From: Pedobacter sp. KBS0701
GTDB lineage: Bacteria; Bacteroidota; Bacteroidia; Sphingobacteriales; Sphingobacteriaceae
Reading direction: 5' to 3'
DNA: 64,000 nt
Assembly (NCBI RefSeq): GCF_005938645.2
Contig: NZ_CP042171.1
Coordinates: 3,162,001 to 3,226,000 of the forward strand
Part shown: positions 36,010 to 44,429 of the stretch, piece by piece
How the letters are laid out: each line of letters begins with the position of its first letter
Position numbering within the stretch: position 1 is the stretch's first letter
Made by a program: the position numbers and the translations under genes
The notes under the pieces: model-generated
Databases searched by the model: none
The model's input: only the letters and a program-made list of their open reading frames with translations
Told to the model about the DNA's origin: nothing

Positions 36010-36039
36010 CAAATGTAGAACCAATTCGGGAATTGACAA
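36010..36039 (-). promoter_or_regulatory. Predicted promoter of the TetR gene
   Basis: On the minus strand TACATTTG (36017-36010) matches the Bacteroidota -7 consensus TAnnTTTG exactly, and a TTG at 36039-36037 lies 19 bp upstream as the -33 element. Confidence 0.6.
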
Positions 36040-36698
36040 TCATGCATTTGTCATATAGAATTTTTCAAAAATAAAATACGCTCCATTTGTATTTAAACCA
36101 GGTTTTTTATTCAAGGTGATATTTTGAAAAAAAATAATGTCAACATTTTTTCCAACTGACACGACTGACATTTTTTATTTTAAAGAACAAGTGCAGCGCC
36201 TTTTTGGCAGTGCAGTTCTCCAGTTCACCACATATTCTGTTATGGCTGTTACAGAAACGAAGTATTTTTTGAAAAGCAGGTTCCTGTGTTTATCGGATCC
36301 GAAAGTCCCGCCATTCGCTGTAGCCCTCATGATCCCGATGTAAAATCGGGACGGGGCTGCCGCTGCTGTCAGGTTTATTAAACTTTAGCTTACTCCTATT
36401 GGCGAAAAACTTTGTGTCTAGCCCCGATTGAATGGATGCCCACGATATTTCATTGGGGCAGAAAGGAAAGCGGGAACATAGTAACCAATGAGCACTGCAT
36501 TTGCGCTCCAAAATATTGCACCAATTAAATAAAATAAACCAGTTACCTGGCGTGCTCCGATTGCGCTCCAAAACGATTGAATCAATCCAGTTAATTTTAA
36601 ATGTTTAACTATTTCAGGGAGAAGCCTTGATGATTACCCGCAATGATCCTTCCAGCACAGGATGATCATAAATGCCAACCAATCATTATCTTAGTACC
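36040..36698. other. Spacer with a degenerate repeat
   Basis: I see no gene here. About 36277-36420 resembles 44471-44640 (shared texts AAAGCAGGTT and AGTCCCGCCAT, then a TGTCGGGTTT-like segment), with an added hairpin ATCCCGATGTAAAATCGGGA near 36330-36350. The ATTGCGCTCCAAAA text occurs twice (near 36501 and 36560). Confidence 0.5.
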
Positions 36699-37136
36699 AT
36701 GATATTCCGTGAAGCACACCTGACTGACATCCCTGGGATACAAATTGTCAGGCATTCTGTAAAAGAGAACATTTTGTCTGATCCTGCTTTGGTTACTGAC
36801 AAAGATTGCGAAGAATTTATTACGCAACGTGGTAAGGGATGGGTTTGCGAAGTAGATGGAGAAGTAGTGGGTTTCTCCATTGTAGATTTAAAGGAGCATA
36901 ATATCTGGGCTTTATTCCTTCGGCCGGAATTTGAAGGCAAAGGCATTGGCAAAGAACTGCACCGGTTAATGATGGATTGGTATTTCGATCAAACGCAAGA
37001 GCCGGTTTGGCTGGGCACATCGCCCAATACCCGTGCAGAAGAATTTTATAGCCGGCAATGCTGGAAAAAAGTAGGTATGGTAAACAAAGGTGAAGTGAAA
37101 TTTGAGATGAGTTATGAGGATTGGGTGAATAGGTAA
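36699..37136 (+). CDS. GNAT-family N-acetyltransferase
   Basis: The product has 145 aa from the ATG at 36699 (MIFREAHLTDIPGIQIVR); a Met nine codons upstream (36672) is possible. The GNAT fold is recognisable: strand GWVCEVDGEVVGFSIVD, then NIWALFLRPEFEGKGIGKELHRLMMDW. This contains the acetyl-CoA pyrophosphate-binding pattern (Q/R)-x2-G-x-G/A as EGKGIGKELH, and then LGTSPNTRAEEFYSRQCW. The substrate is unknown. It stands alone on the plus strand between two repeat-rich spacers. Confidence 0.88.
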   Translation: MIFREAHLTDIPGIQIVRHSVKENILSDPALVTDKDCEEFITQRGKGWVCEVDGEVVGFSIVDLKEHNIWALFLRPEFEGKGIGKELHRLMMDWYFDQTQEPVWLGTSPNTRAEEFYSRQCWKKVGMVNKGEVKFEMSYEDWVNR

Positions 37137-37575
37137 ATCTATTCAAAATATCGTCATTTTAAGGCATGTTATTATTAGGACACATCAATTAGAAATTGAT
37201 TTCAGGCGTTTTGCTAACTTACTTTAATAAAACCACCCACCTTACCAAAGGACGCCGGCAATCCCAAGGGCCGGATAAATCAAAAAAACAGTTGCAAATC
37301 AGTACAACTAGCACTACCAAACCTGAAACGCAGTGAGTTTTGTGTCTAGAGCGACCCACTAATACTCGCTAACCACCTCCAGACACAAAACAAAGTGCCG
37401 CTGTTTTTTTGATGTGCTTGGACTTGCGCAAAAAGGCCCATTGCTGGATCCGATAGCCATCGGATGACAAAGCGCTTTGGGTACTTTGGCGCTCCAAAGT
37501 ACCATGCCCCGCGGCATAGAGCGATAGAAGAATGTTATAATCAATTGTGTCCACACGATAGGCGCAGGCGGGAAC

Positions 37576-37740
37576 CTTAATGCAACCTACAAACCCATAC
37601 TAAGGCATTAGGATTCCCAATCAAGTTGGGAATGACGATGCAGCGGAGAAAAGATTAACTACCAGGCTACAAAGAACACAAAGTATTGTGCCTTAGTAAT
37701 AGTTGTAAAAAGACTGAACCATATAAGGCATATAAGTTAC
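37576..37740. repeat. ~165-bp direct repeat, copy 1
   Basis: From CTTAATGCAACCTACAAACC through TCAAGTTGGGAATGACGATG to ACCATATAAGGCATATAAG; copy 2 starts at 37963 and a partial copy 3 lies at 39085-39180. Confidence 0.75.
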
Positions 37741-37962
37741 ATATAAGCTAAATACCAAATATGTTCTTATATTTCTTATACGGTAAAAAGAAGCTGGTAA
37801 AAATTTTAAGCACAAGCCCCTGAAACAAGTTCAAGGTGACGGGCTGCAAGAGTAATCGTCATTATAAGAAGGCTTTTTCAGCCGACAGCCTGCCCCGACT
37901 TTTCGGGGAAGCAATCTTAATACTATCGCTATAACCTATCGTCTTTCCCTCGCGGGCGTGAA

Positions 37963-38130
37963 TCTTAATGAAACCTACAAACCCCTAACATGGCATTAGG
38001 ATTCCCAATCAAGTTGGGAATGACGATGCCAGCGGAGAAAAGATTAACTACCAGGCTACAAAGAACGCAAAGTATTGTGCCTTAGCAATAGTCGTAAAAA
38101 GACTGAACCATATAAGGCATATAAGAACAT
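37963..38130. repeat. ~165-bp direct repeat, copy 2
   Basis: This repeats 37576-37740 with few changes (GGAAC changed in the left arm, AACGCAAAG for AACACAAAG). It continues into CTTATATGGT, which pairs with ACCATATAAG to give a hairpin module. Confidence 0.75.
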
Positions 38131-38241
38131 ATAAGCGAAATGCCTTATATGTTCTTATATGGTAAAGAAACTATAAAATTTTTACCACCAAGTTACAAAG
38201 AACAAAAAGCAAATTTCTTAGTGTCTTAGTGGCAAAAAAAC

Positions 38242-38883
38242 CTAACTATTCCAAATAAAAGGGGCTTGATTTATAAATGTTGCCTTCCCTAACTGATCAA
38301 TAATAAACCTCGCCAAATTAGAAGCATTAATCTGGTCGCCATCGCAATTGGTCAGACTGGTACTAATGTGAGTTAGCTCATCAGTTTGTATAATTAAGGG
38401 TAAACGGATTAGCGTCCAATCGAGGTTGCTTGCGGTTAAAAATTCATATTCCTTTTGTCTATCTGCAGTAGAAACCGGATAATTGTCGTACATCCATTTG
38501 GTCGCGAATTGGGTTTTGGCATCCTTTTCATCAGCGGGACTATCTACATTAATACCGGTTATAACGATATAACGTTTCAGACCTAAAGCCTTCATTGCTT
38601 TTAGAATATTAACTGTTGATTGCGTAAAAATTGTTTTTTCACTGGCGGGTTGTCCCATACCCAACGCACTGATTACGATATTGCATCCCTCGATAAGCGC
38701 GTGTACTGTTTCGGCATCTTTTACATCGCCAATTACGATTTCCAGCGAAGCATGATGAATCTGAAGTTTTTCAGGATTTCTGATAAGAGCTTTCACCCTG
38801 ATGTTTTGCGCCAATAGTGCTTTTAAAATATAAATACCAGCTTTACCTGTAGCACCGATTAAAGCAATTTTTAAATCTTGCAT
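38242..38883 (-). CDS. NAD(P)-binding, NmrA-like SDR-type oxidoreductase
   Basis: The 213-aa protein opens with KIALIGATGKAGIYILKALL, the GxxGxxG dinucleotide-binding loop of atypical/NmrA-like SDRs. Further family text includes VKALIRNPEKL (the phosphate-recognising Arg after strand 2), LEIVIGDVKDAETVHALIEGC, VISALGM and YIVITGINV. No catalytic YxxxK pair is obvious, so it may be a redox sensor or NAD(P)H-quinone type enzyme rather than a classic dehydrogenase. It stands alone on the minus strand between repeat-rich spacers. Confidence 0.85.
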   Translation of the reverse strand: MQDLKIALIGATGKAGIYILKALLAQNIRVKALIRNPEKLQIHHASLEIVIGDVKDAETVHALIEGCNIVISALGMGQPASEKTIFTQSTVNILKAMKALGLKRYIVITGINVDSPADEKDAKTQFATKWMYDNYPVSTADRQKEYEFLTASNLDWTLIRLPLIIQTDELTHISTSLTNCDGDQINASNLARFIIDQLGKATFINQAPFIWNS

Positions 38884-39385
38884 GATGTTCTTTATAAAAT
38901 TTTAGAAAATAATAGTTTATCCCTTGATCAGAACGATAAGGGAATATCAGAATTGAATTCTGTTTGAGTTATATTTTATAAAGAGATTTTAATGGCGCTA
39001 ATTTAGGAAAAAAATACCATTTCGACTAAGTGTAGAAATGTATCTTAGCATGAAAGACCCTGAAACAAGTTCAGGGTGACGGCCTTAGTAATAATGGCCG
39101 TCAAAAGACTGAACCATATAAGGCATATAAGTTATATATAAGCGCTACCTAATGTGTTCTTACATTCCTTATATGGTAAAAAGAAACTATGGTAAAATTT
39201 AACCACTAAGCCCCTAACCTGGAGCGAAGCGGAAAGCTACGCAGTAAAACAAGTTTAGGATGACGACCTGAGAGATTGATCGTCATCTCGACTGAAGCGC
39301 AGCGAAATGGAGAGATCTATCTAGTTAGATTCTCCATTACGGTCGAAATAACGAACCGACTGAACGTGCCTTGGCGGTTAAAATA
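38884..39385. other. Spacer with repeats upstream of the NmrA-like gene
   Basis: The 500 bp hold a partial third copy of the ACCATATAAGGCATATAAG module (about 39085-39205) and a full type B palindromic element (39281-39353). I see no gene. Confidence 0.55.
39281..39353. repeat. Palindromic intergenic element, type B
   Basis: CGTCATCTCGACTGAAGCGC at the left and CGGTCGAAATAACG at the right form an imperfect hairpin; GGAGAGATCTAT and TAGATTCTCC form the inner stem. It lies just after the trpA stop (39386, minus strand) and might help end the trp transcript. Confidence 0.7.
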
Positions 39386-40153
39386 CTATCCTTTAAACTT
39401 CTTCATAAAAGTACTTACACTTTCTTCTAAATTTCCATCAGTGATGGCTTTAACGAAAGCAGTACCAATAATAGCACCATTGGCATACGAACAGGCTTTA
39501 TCGAAAGTTTGTTTATCACTGATCCCGAAACCGATCATCGTTGGATTTTTCAGGTTCAGGTTTTTAATTCTGCCGAAATAGGCTTCGGTGGTATCGCCAA
39601 CTTCGAGGTTTTTACCCGTAGTAGCTGATGACGATAACAAATAGATAAAGCCATTGGTTAAACCATCAATTTTATGGATCCGTTCTTCAGCCGTTTGAGG
39701 CGTAATTAAAAACACATTGCTCAGGTTATGTTTTTCGAAGCAATCTTTATAAAATTCTTCGTACTCTACCATTGGCAAATCGGGAACAATACAGCCATCT
39801 ACTCCTACTTCGGCGCAGGCTTCGCAGAATTTTTCTACTCCAAACTGCAAAACAGGGTTTACATAACCCATTAACAAAACAGGAATGGTAACGGTCTTAC
39901 GCAAGTCTTTCAACTGTTCGAAAAGCAGTTTCAGCGTCATGCCCTGATCTAATGATTGCTTGCTGCTCGCCTGGATTACCGGGCCATCTGCAACAGGATC
40001 GGAATAAGGAAACCCGATTTCGAGCATGTCAGCACCTGATTTTTCCAGTGCTTCGGCAATTTGAATGGTATCGCCAGTATTTGGATAACCAGCGGTATAA
40101 TAAATTGATAATATGTTTTTCTTCTCCTGGAAGAGTTGTTTAATTCGGTTCAT
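39386..40153 (-). CDS. trpA: Tryptophan synthase alpha chain
   Basis: The 255-aa protein is a TIM barrel that cleaves indole-3-glycerol phosphate to indole and glyceraldehyde 3-phosphate. The signature SGADMLEIGFPYSDPVADGPVIQ region (quoted in part: LEIGFPYSDPVADGP) carries the catalytic Glu and Asp. Later segments, VPVLLMGYVNPV and GVDGCIVPDLPMVE, and the phosphate-binding loop near PTMIGFGIS, are family-typical. It passes indole to TrpB through the alpha-beta tunnel. It is the last gene of the trp series, 75 bp after trpB. Confidence 0.98.
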   Translation of the reverse strand: MNRIKQLFQEKKNILSIYYTAGYPNTGDTIQIAEALEKSGADMLEIGFPYSDPVADGPVIQASSKQSLDQGMTLKLLFEQLKDLRKTVTIPVLLMGYVNPVLQFGVEKFCEACAEVGVDGCIVPDLPMVEYEEFYKDCFEKHNLSNVFLITPQTAEERIHKIDGLTNGFIYLLSSSATTGKNLEVGDTTEAYFGRIKNLNLKNPTMIGFGISDKQTFDKACSYANGAIIGTAFVKAITDGNLEESVSTFMKKFKG

Positions 40154-40228
40154 ACCCCAAACCCCTAAAGGGGCGTTATTATTGTGTGAAAAATTACCTC
40201 AAAAGTCCCCCTTCAGGGGATTTAGGGG

Positions 40229-41410
40229 TTATAAGTTAAAATATTTAATATAAGTATCCAGATCCTTATCGCCACGGCCTGACAGGCAAACCACTACGTT
40301 TTCGCCACCTTTAAATTCCATTTTCTCTAAATAAGCCAATGCGTGTGCACTTTCGATCGCAGGAATAATCCCTTCCAGTTGCGTACAAAGCAAACCGGCA
40401 TCTAAACTTTCTTCATCGGTAATGGAAACATATTGCCCGCGACCGGTTTTAAACAAATGCGCATGTTGTGGGCCAATACCCGGATAATCTAATCCTGCAG
40501 AAACCGAATGTGGTTCTACAACCTGCCCATCTGGTGTTTGCATCAAAATACTTCTGCTGCCATGGAGCACACCTTCTTTTCCCAAATAAGTGGTGGCTGC
40601 CGAAAATCCGCTCGATACGCCTTTTCCGGCTGCTTCAACAGCAATGAGTTTAACATTTTCGTCATCCATAAAATGGTAGAACATGCCCATGGCGTTACTT
40701 CCACCACCCACGCAGGCCAACACATAATCAGGCTGGTCGTTACCGGTCTGTTCTATGAGCTGTTTTTTAGTTTCTTCTGAAATAATGGATTGAAAAATCG
40801 CCACCATATCAGGGTAAGGGTGTGGCCCTACTACCGAACCGATGATGTAATGCGTATCTACCGGGTTATTGATCCAGTCGCGCATGGCCTCATTAGTGGC
40901 ATCTTTTAAAGTTTTACTTCCAGAACTAGCCGGAACAACCTTTGCACCCAGCATTTTCATTCGGGCTACATTCGGTGCCTGGCGCTCAATGTCGACCTCG
41001 CCCATGTAGATGACACATTCCAGGTTACGTAGTGCACATACGGTTGCCGTAGCTACACCATGCTGACCAGCACCTGTTTCAGCGATAATCCTTTTTTTAC
41101 CCAGTTTTTCAGCCAGTAAGATCTGTCCGATGGTATTGTTGATCTTGTGGGCACCGGTATGGTTTAAATCTTCCCTTTTTAAGAAAATATTTGCACCATA
41201 TCTTTCCGAATATCTTTTTGCAAGATATAAAGGTGAAGGACGGCCAACGTAATCTTTTAATAACTGATGAAATTCCTTTTGAAAACCGGCATCATCAATA
41301 ATTTTTAAATAGTTTTGACGCAATTCTTCTACGTTCGGATAAAGCATTTCGGGGATGTATGCCCCTCCAAAATCTCCATAATATCCTTTTTCGTTTACTT
41401 TGTATTTCAT
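40229..41410 (-). CDS. trpB: Tryptophan synthase beta chain
   Basis: From the ATG at 41410 ([20 protein letters not shown]) the protein has 393 aa; a longer frame to 41482 runs into a palindromic repeat and lacks family similarity. Landmarks are HTGAHKINN with the lysine that binds [16 protein letters not shown], and the phosphate loop [27 protein letters not shown] near the C-terminus is also typical. The enzyme condenses indole and serine to tryptophan. A type B palindromic element (41461-41539) lies between trpF and trpB. Confidence 0.98.
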   Translation of the reverse strand: MKYKVNEKGYYGDFGGAYIPEMLYPNVEELRQNYLKIIDDAGFQKEFHQLLKDYVGRPSPLYLAKRYSERYGANIFLKREDLNHTGAHKINNTIGQILLAEKLGKKRIIAETGAGQHGVATATVCALRNLECVIYMGEVDIERQAPNVARMKMLGAKVVPASSGSKTLKDATNEAMRDWINNPVDTHYIIGSVVGPHPYPDMVAIFQSIISEETKKQLIEQTGNDQPDYVLACVGGGSNAMGMFYHFMDDENVKLIAVEAAGKGVSSGFSAATTYLGKEGVLHGSRSILMQTPDGQVVEPHSVSAGLDYPGIGPQHAHLFKTGRGQYVSITDEESLDAGLLCTQLEGIIPAIESAHALAYLEKMEFKGGENVVVCLSGRGDKDLDTYIKYFNL

Positions 41411-41460
41411 AATATTTTTATCAAATCGTTTGTCACATTGGTAGCTTGCTAAAGATAAGT

Positions 41461-41539
41461 CGTCATCTCGACTGAAGTGCAACGGAATGGAGAGATCTAT
41501 ATTTACAATGCAGATTTCTCGGCTGCGCTCGAAATGACG
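41461..41539. repeat. Palindromic intergenic element, type B, inside the trp operon
   Basis: CGTCATCTCGACTGAAGTGC at the left and GCGCTCGAAATGACG at the right frame AGAGATCTATATTT. It separates trpF (stop at 41548) from trpB (start at 41410) without an obvious T-tract, so it may leave the operon intact or stabilise one mRNA end. Confidence 0.7.
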
Positions 41540-41547
41540 ATCTGTCG

Positions 41548-42177
41548 CTAGCTATTCATTGCTTTAATAAATTCTTTAATCTTCTCCGCATCCTTTAAAC
41601 CCGGCTCCATTTCAAACCGGCTATTGATATCCAGGGCGTATAAACGCTCATCTTGCATATTTTTTATCGCTTCGGTGTGTTCCAGATCAATTCCACCACT
41701 CAAAAAGTAAGGTTTGGTGTAAGCATATCGGTCTAAAACAGACCAATCGAATGTTTTTCCCGATCCACCATGTGCTTTGGTTTTCGTATCGAACAGGAAA
41801 TAATTCACCACATTTAAATAAGCTTCGAGACCTGAAAAATCGAAATCCTCATCTATTCCAAAAGCTTTGATCACTTCTAACGAGCCAAAGGCCGTTTTTA
41901 GTGCTGCACAGTATTCAGGCGATTCGCTGCCGTGTAACTGAACAGCTTTTAGTTTCAATGTGTTTACTTTATCCTTTACTTTTTCTAAGTCTTCATTTAC
42001 AAAAACGCCGACCGTTTTAATTTCTGAGGGAATGTATTTGATCAATTCGGCAGAGACATCGCTGATCAGTCTGGGCGATTTTTCATAAAAGATAAAACCC
42101 AGGTAATCTGGCTGCAGCTCCGCAACCGCAGCAATATTTGCCGCCAAACGCATGCCACAAACTTTTAACTTTAACAT
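41548..42177 (-). CDS. trpF: Phosphoribosylanthranilate isomerase
   Basis: The product is a 209-aa TIM barrel. It has the N-terminal [17 protein letters not shown] with the catalytic Cys, then [23 protein letters not shown] and [27 protein letters not shown] and [20 protein letters not shown] end the family pattern (the usual text is VNSGVE...GxKD; here DINSRFE). It converts phosphoribosylanthranilate to the carboxyphenylamino-deoxyribulose phosphate. Its start overlaps the trpD stop by 7 bp. No trpC gene is found next to it, which is unusual because trpC usually accompanies trpF. Confidence 0.96.
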   Translation of the reverse strand: MLKLKVCGMRLAANIAAVAELQPDYLGFIFYEKSPRLISDVSAELIKYIPSEIKTVGVFVNEDLEKVKDKVNTLKLKAVQLHGSESPEYCAALKTAFGSLEVIKAFGIDEDFDFSGLEAYLNVVNYFLFDTKTKAHGGSGKTFDWSVLDRYAYTKPYFLSGGIDLEHTEAIKNMQDERLYALDINSRFEMEPGLKDAEKIKEFIKAMNS

Positions 42178-43160
42178 GCCAATAGTTGTTTGAAACTGTT
42201 AAGTGCTTTTTTGCTCATTAGCGATTCTTCTGCCTCGTAAAAACAATCAGCAAAAGACAGCTCAGGTTTTATGGTTTTAATCGCTAGTGCCGAATTACAT
42301 AATACCACATTGTTCTGTACATCAGTGGCTTCACCATTTAATACATCCATAAATATTTTGGCTGATGACTCTACGGTGTCGCCACCTTTAATCGCATTTA
42401 CATCCACTTTTTCAAACCCCATATCATTAAGTGTTAAAATCTGCTCACCTTTATTCGAAAAGGTTTTCACATCACAGGTTAACGAAACCTCGTCGTAGCC
42501 CTCTAATGCATGCACAATAGTATAACTTTTATCGGTATCCTGGTATAAATAAGCATATAAACGGGCCAGTTCTAAACTAAAAACGCCTACCATCTGGTAT
42601 TTTGGTTGCCCGGGGTTAACCATTGGGCCCAGCATATTGAAAAATGTTTTCACGCCTAGCTCCTTGCGGATCGGAGCAACAATTTTCATTGCCGGATTAA
42701 ACAATGGGGCATGTAAAAAACAAATCCCAGCTTTATCCAGGTTACGTTTTAAAGTATCCTCATCATTGGTGAACGTATAACCTAAATGTTCCATTACGTT
42801 AGAAGATCCGCAGCCCGATGAAACGCCATAATTACCATGTTTAGCTACCGGATGACCGGCACCTGCCACTACAAATGAGGATAAGGTAGAGATATTAAAA
42901 GTGTCTTTACCATCGCCCCCGGTACCGCAAAGATCAATCAGTTCGTAACCCGATAAGTTTACTTTAACGCACATATCAAGCATTGCATCGCGAAAACCCT
43001 GCAACTCCTGCACGGTAATATTACGCATGGCATAAGCGGTAATAAAAGCGGCAATCTGCGAAGAATTAAATGCGCCTTCCGAAATGGAGATTAAAATGTT
43101 CTTTGCTTCTTCCCTGCTAAAACTCTTGTTCTCGAATAAATGGTTTAATATTTTTTTCAT
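42171..43160 (-). CDS. trpD: Anthranilate phosphoribosyltransferase
   Basis: This 329-aa protein carries the family signature DLCGTGGDGKDTFNISTLSSF (split here: LCGTGGDGKDTFN), the glycine loop that binds PRPP. KHGNYGVSSGCGSSNVME for anthranilate and the GPMVNPG motif are also present. It joins anthranilate to PRPP, the second committed step of the pathway. It is the first structural gene after the trp leader and lies 144 bp downstream of the leader terminator. No trpE or trpG is in this window. Confidence 0.97.
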   Translation of the reverse strand: MKKILNHLFENKSFSREEAKNILISISEGAFNSSQIAAFITAYAMRNITVQELQGFRDAMLDMCVKVNLSGYELIDLCGTGGDGKDTFNISTLSSFVVAGAGHPVAKHGNYGVSSGCGSSNVMEHLGYTFTNDEDTLKRNLDKAGICFLHAPLFNPAMKIVAPIRKELGVKTFFNMLGPMVNPGQPKYQMVGVFSLELARLYAYLYQDTDKSYTIVHALEGYDEVSLTCDVKTFSNKGEQILTLNDMGFEKVDVNAIKGGDTVESSAKIFMDVLNGEATDVQNNVVLCNSALAIKTIKPELSFADCFYEAEESLMSKKALNSFKQLLAC

Positions 43161-43185
43161 GTCTTATATAACTCTTATCGTCATT

Positions 43186-43209
43186 CTATCTCCGTGGTCT
43201 GTGTCTCCA
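43186..43209. promoter_or_regulatory. Second hairpin in the trpD 5' region
   Basis: GTGGTCTGTGTCTCCACAGACCAC folds as a hairpin (GTGGTCTGTG against CACAGACCAC) about 25 bp before the trpD start. It has no T-tract in either direction, so it is more likely an mRNA-stability or protein-binding structure than a terminator. Confidence 0.5.
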
Positions 43210-43297
43210 CAGACCACTTAATATTTTATAAATCTTATATTATAGCTGCTGATACCGATTAATCGGGACAACATGACGATCCTTCAAAAAATTGCAT

Positions 43298-43326
43298 AAA
43301 AAAAGGATTGCTTTTTGGGCAATCCT
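43298..43326 (-). terminator. trp leader terminator (attenuator)
   Basis: On the minus strand AGGATTGC (43326-43319) and GCAATCCT (43311-43304) form a perfect 8-bp stem around CCAAAAA, followed by TTTTTT (43303-43298). It lies 48 bp after the leader peptide stop and 138 bp before trpD, the arrangement of a transcription attenuator. Confidence 0.85.
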
Positions 43327-43373
43327 CTTCGTTGTGTTTAAAATATTTTAAAATATATAACAATAGAATTTGC

Positions 43374-43427
43374 CTAACGAATTTCGTTATGCCACCACCA
43401 ATTGTTATTTAAGTTTTTAATTATCAT
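43374..43427 (-). CDS. trpL: trp operon leader peptide with three consecutive Trp codons
   Basis: The ATG at 43427 begins the 17-residue peptide MIIKNLNNNWWWHNEIR, with TGG TGG TGG at 43400-43392 and a TAG stop at 43376-43374. A run of three Trp codons in a short peptide directly upstream of a terminator and of trpD is the hallmark of ribosome-mediated attenuation: with scarce charged tRNA-Trp the ribosome stalls at the TGG codons and a different RNA fold forms. After the stop, GGCAA (43374-43370) can pair with TTGCC of the terminator's first arm, and the AACGAAATTCGTT palindrome over the last codons gives a competing hairpin. No clear Shine-Dalgarno sequence is seen, as is usual in Bacteroidota. 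Confidence 0.85.
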   Translation of the reverse strand: MIIKNLNNNWWWHNEIR

Positions 43428-43439
43428 GTTTGTATAAAG

Positions 43440-43472
43440 CAAATATTGATATAGTTTTTTAATATTCCAAAA
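43440..43472 (-). promoter_or_regulatory. Predicted trp operon promoter
   Basis: On the minus strand AATATTTG (43447-43440) is one base from the TAnnTTTG consensus and TTTTG (43472-43468) lies 20 bp upstream as the -33 element. Transcription would start about 8 nt before the leader ATG. Confidence 0.45.
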
Positions 43473-43487
43473 TCTTTCTAAAAATAT

Positions 43488-44429
43488 ATGTCTTTCTTTA
43501 AAAGAAAAGTACAGTTTAATGATGATTTCGGTTTCGGATCCAATCCGGTAACCAAAAATCAGCGCATGCTTAACCCTGATGGTTCGGCAAATATCGAGCG
43601 TACCGGCCTGCCCTGGTTCAAATTTGATGATACCTATACCCGTTTGGTAACCATGAGCTGGACACGGTTTTTCTTTGTGATTCTTCTTGCCTACCTCGTG
43701 GTAAATACCATTTTTGCAGTTTTATATAACGTTGTTGGGATAGAAAATTTAGATGGGGCCAAGGGTGTAACCCGGCGCGATCAGTTTTTTGATGCCTTTT
43801 TCTTTTCTGCGCAAACCATTTCTACCGTGGGTTATGGCCACATTTCACCACAGGGCTTTATTACCAGTGTGCTTGCCGCTTTTGAGAGCATGCTGGGTTT
43901 ACTGGCATTTGCATTGGCTACCGGCTTATTGTATGGCCGTTTCAGCAGGCCTACTTCTAAAGTGAGTTTTAGCAAAAAAATGGTGATTGCACCTTACGAA
44001 AAAGGTCATGGCTTGATGTGCCGTTTGGTTAATTTACGCCGCAATCAGCTTATCGAAGTGGAAGTGCAAATGGTGATGTCGTACAATGAAACCGTTGATG
44101 GCAAACATGTTAGAAAGTTCTACCCTTTGGCTTTGGAGCGCGATAAAATCGGCATCCTCTCTTTAAACTGGACGCTGGTACACCCCATTACAGAAGATAG
44201 CCCATTTTATGAAAAATCGCTAACGGAATTGCAACAGGCAGAAGTAGAAGTTTTTGTAATTCTTAAAGCTTTTGACGATACCTTTTCGCAGACGATCCAT
44301 ACCAGAACAAGTTATCAGGATGAGGAAATAGAAATGGATGCCCGGTTTGAGAAAATGTATTACCATAACGAAGAGGGCAAAATGGTGATGGATTATAGTA
44401 AACTGGATAAGATTACGCGGACGGTGTAA
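43488..44429 (+). CDS. Inward-rectifier-type potassium channel (KirBac)
   Basis: The 313-aa protein has two membrane helices (about 58-82 and 124-150) around a pore loop with the selectivity filter TVGYG at 113-117 (ISTVGYGHISPQGF). The C-terminal cytoplasmic Kir domain (about 165-300) has family text such as KMVIAPYEKGHGLMCRLVNLR and NWTLVHPITEDSPFYEK, followed by FDDTFSQTIHTRTSY. It should form a homotetrameric K+ channel of the inner membrane. It is divergent from the trp operon, with the two promoters in the same short region; no functional link is evident. Confidence 0.93.
   Translation: MSFFKRKVQFNDDFGFGSNPVTKNQRMLNPDGSANIERTGLPWFKFDDTYTRLVTMSWTRFFFVILLAYLVVNTIFAVLYNVVGIENLDGAKGVTRRDQFFDAFFFSAQTISTVGYGHISPQGFITSVLAAFESMLGLLAFALATGLLYGRFSRPTSKVSFSKKMVIAPYEKGHGLMCRLVNLRRNQLIEVEVQMVMSYNETVDGKHVRKFYPLALERDKIGILSLNWTLVHPITEDSPFYEKSLTELQQAEVEVFVILKAFDDTFSQTIHTRTSYQDEEIEMDARFEKMYYHNEEGKMVMDYSKLDKITRTV

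Larger units (their letters stand above)
37137..38241. other. 1.1-kb repeat-rich spacer
   Basis: No gene is credible here. The stretch carries two copies of a ~165-bp direct repeat (37576-37740 and 37963-38130), each made of a type D element joined to an ACCATATAAGGCATATAAG module. It also has a type A half element (about 37858-37920) with a GCCCCGACTTTTCGGGG hairpin, and AAAGTGCCGCTGTTTTTTTG-like text repeated around 37290 and 37390 in opposite orientation. Confidence 0.6.
43161..43487. other. trp leader region
   Basis: This 327-bp stretch between trpD (minus) and the Kir gene (plus) holds the predicted promoter, the Trp-rich leader peptide, the leader terminator, and further downstream a CCACAGACCA-type inverted repeat (43186-43209, GTGGTCTGTGTCTCCACAGACCAC). 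Confidence 0.7.

Noticed and set aside
41411..41482. Longer N-terminus for TrpB
   Set aside because: The extra residues are translated from a palindromic element; TrpB similarity starts at [12 protein letters not shown].
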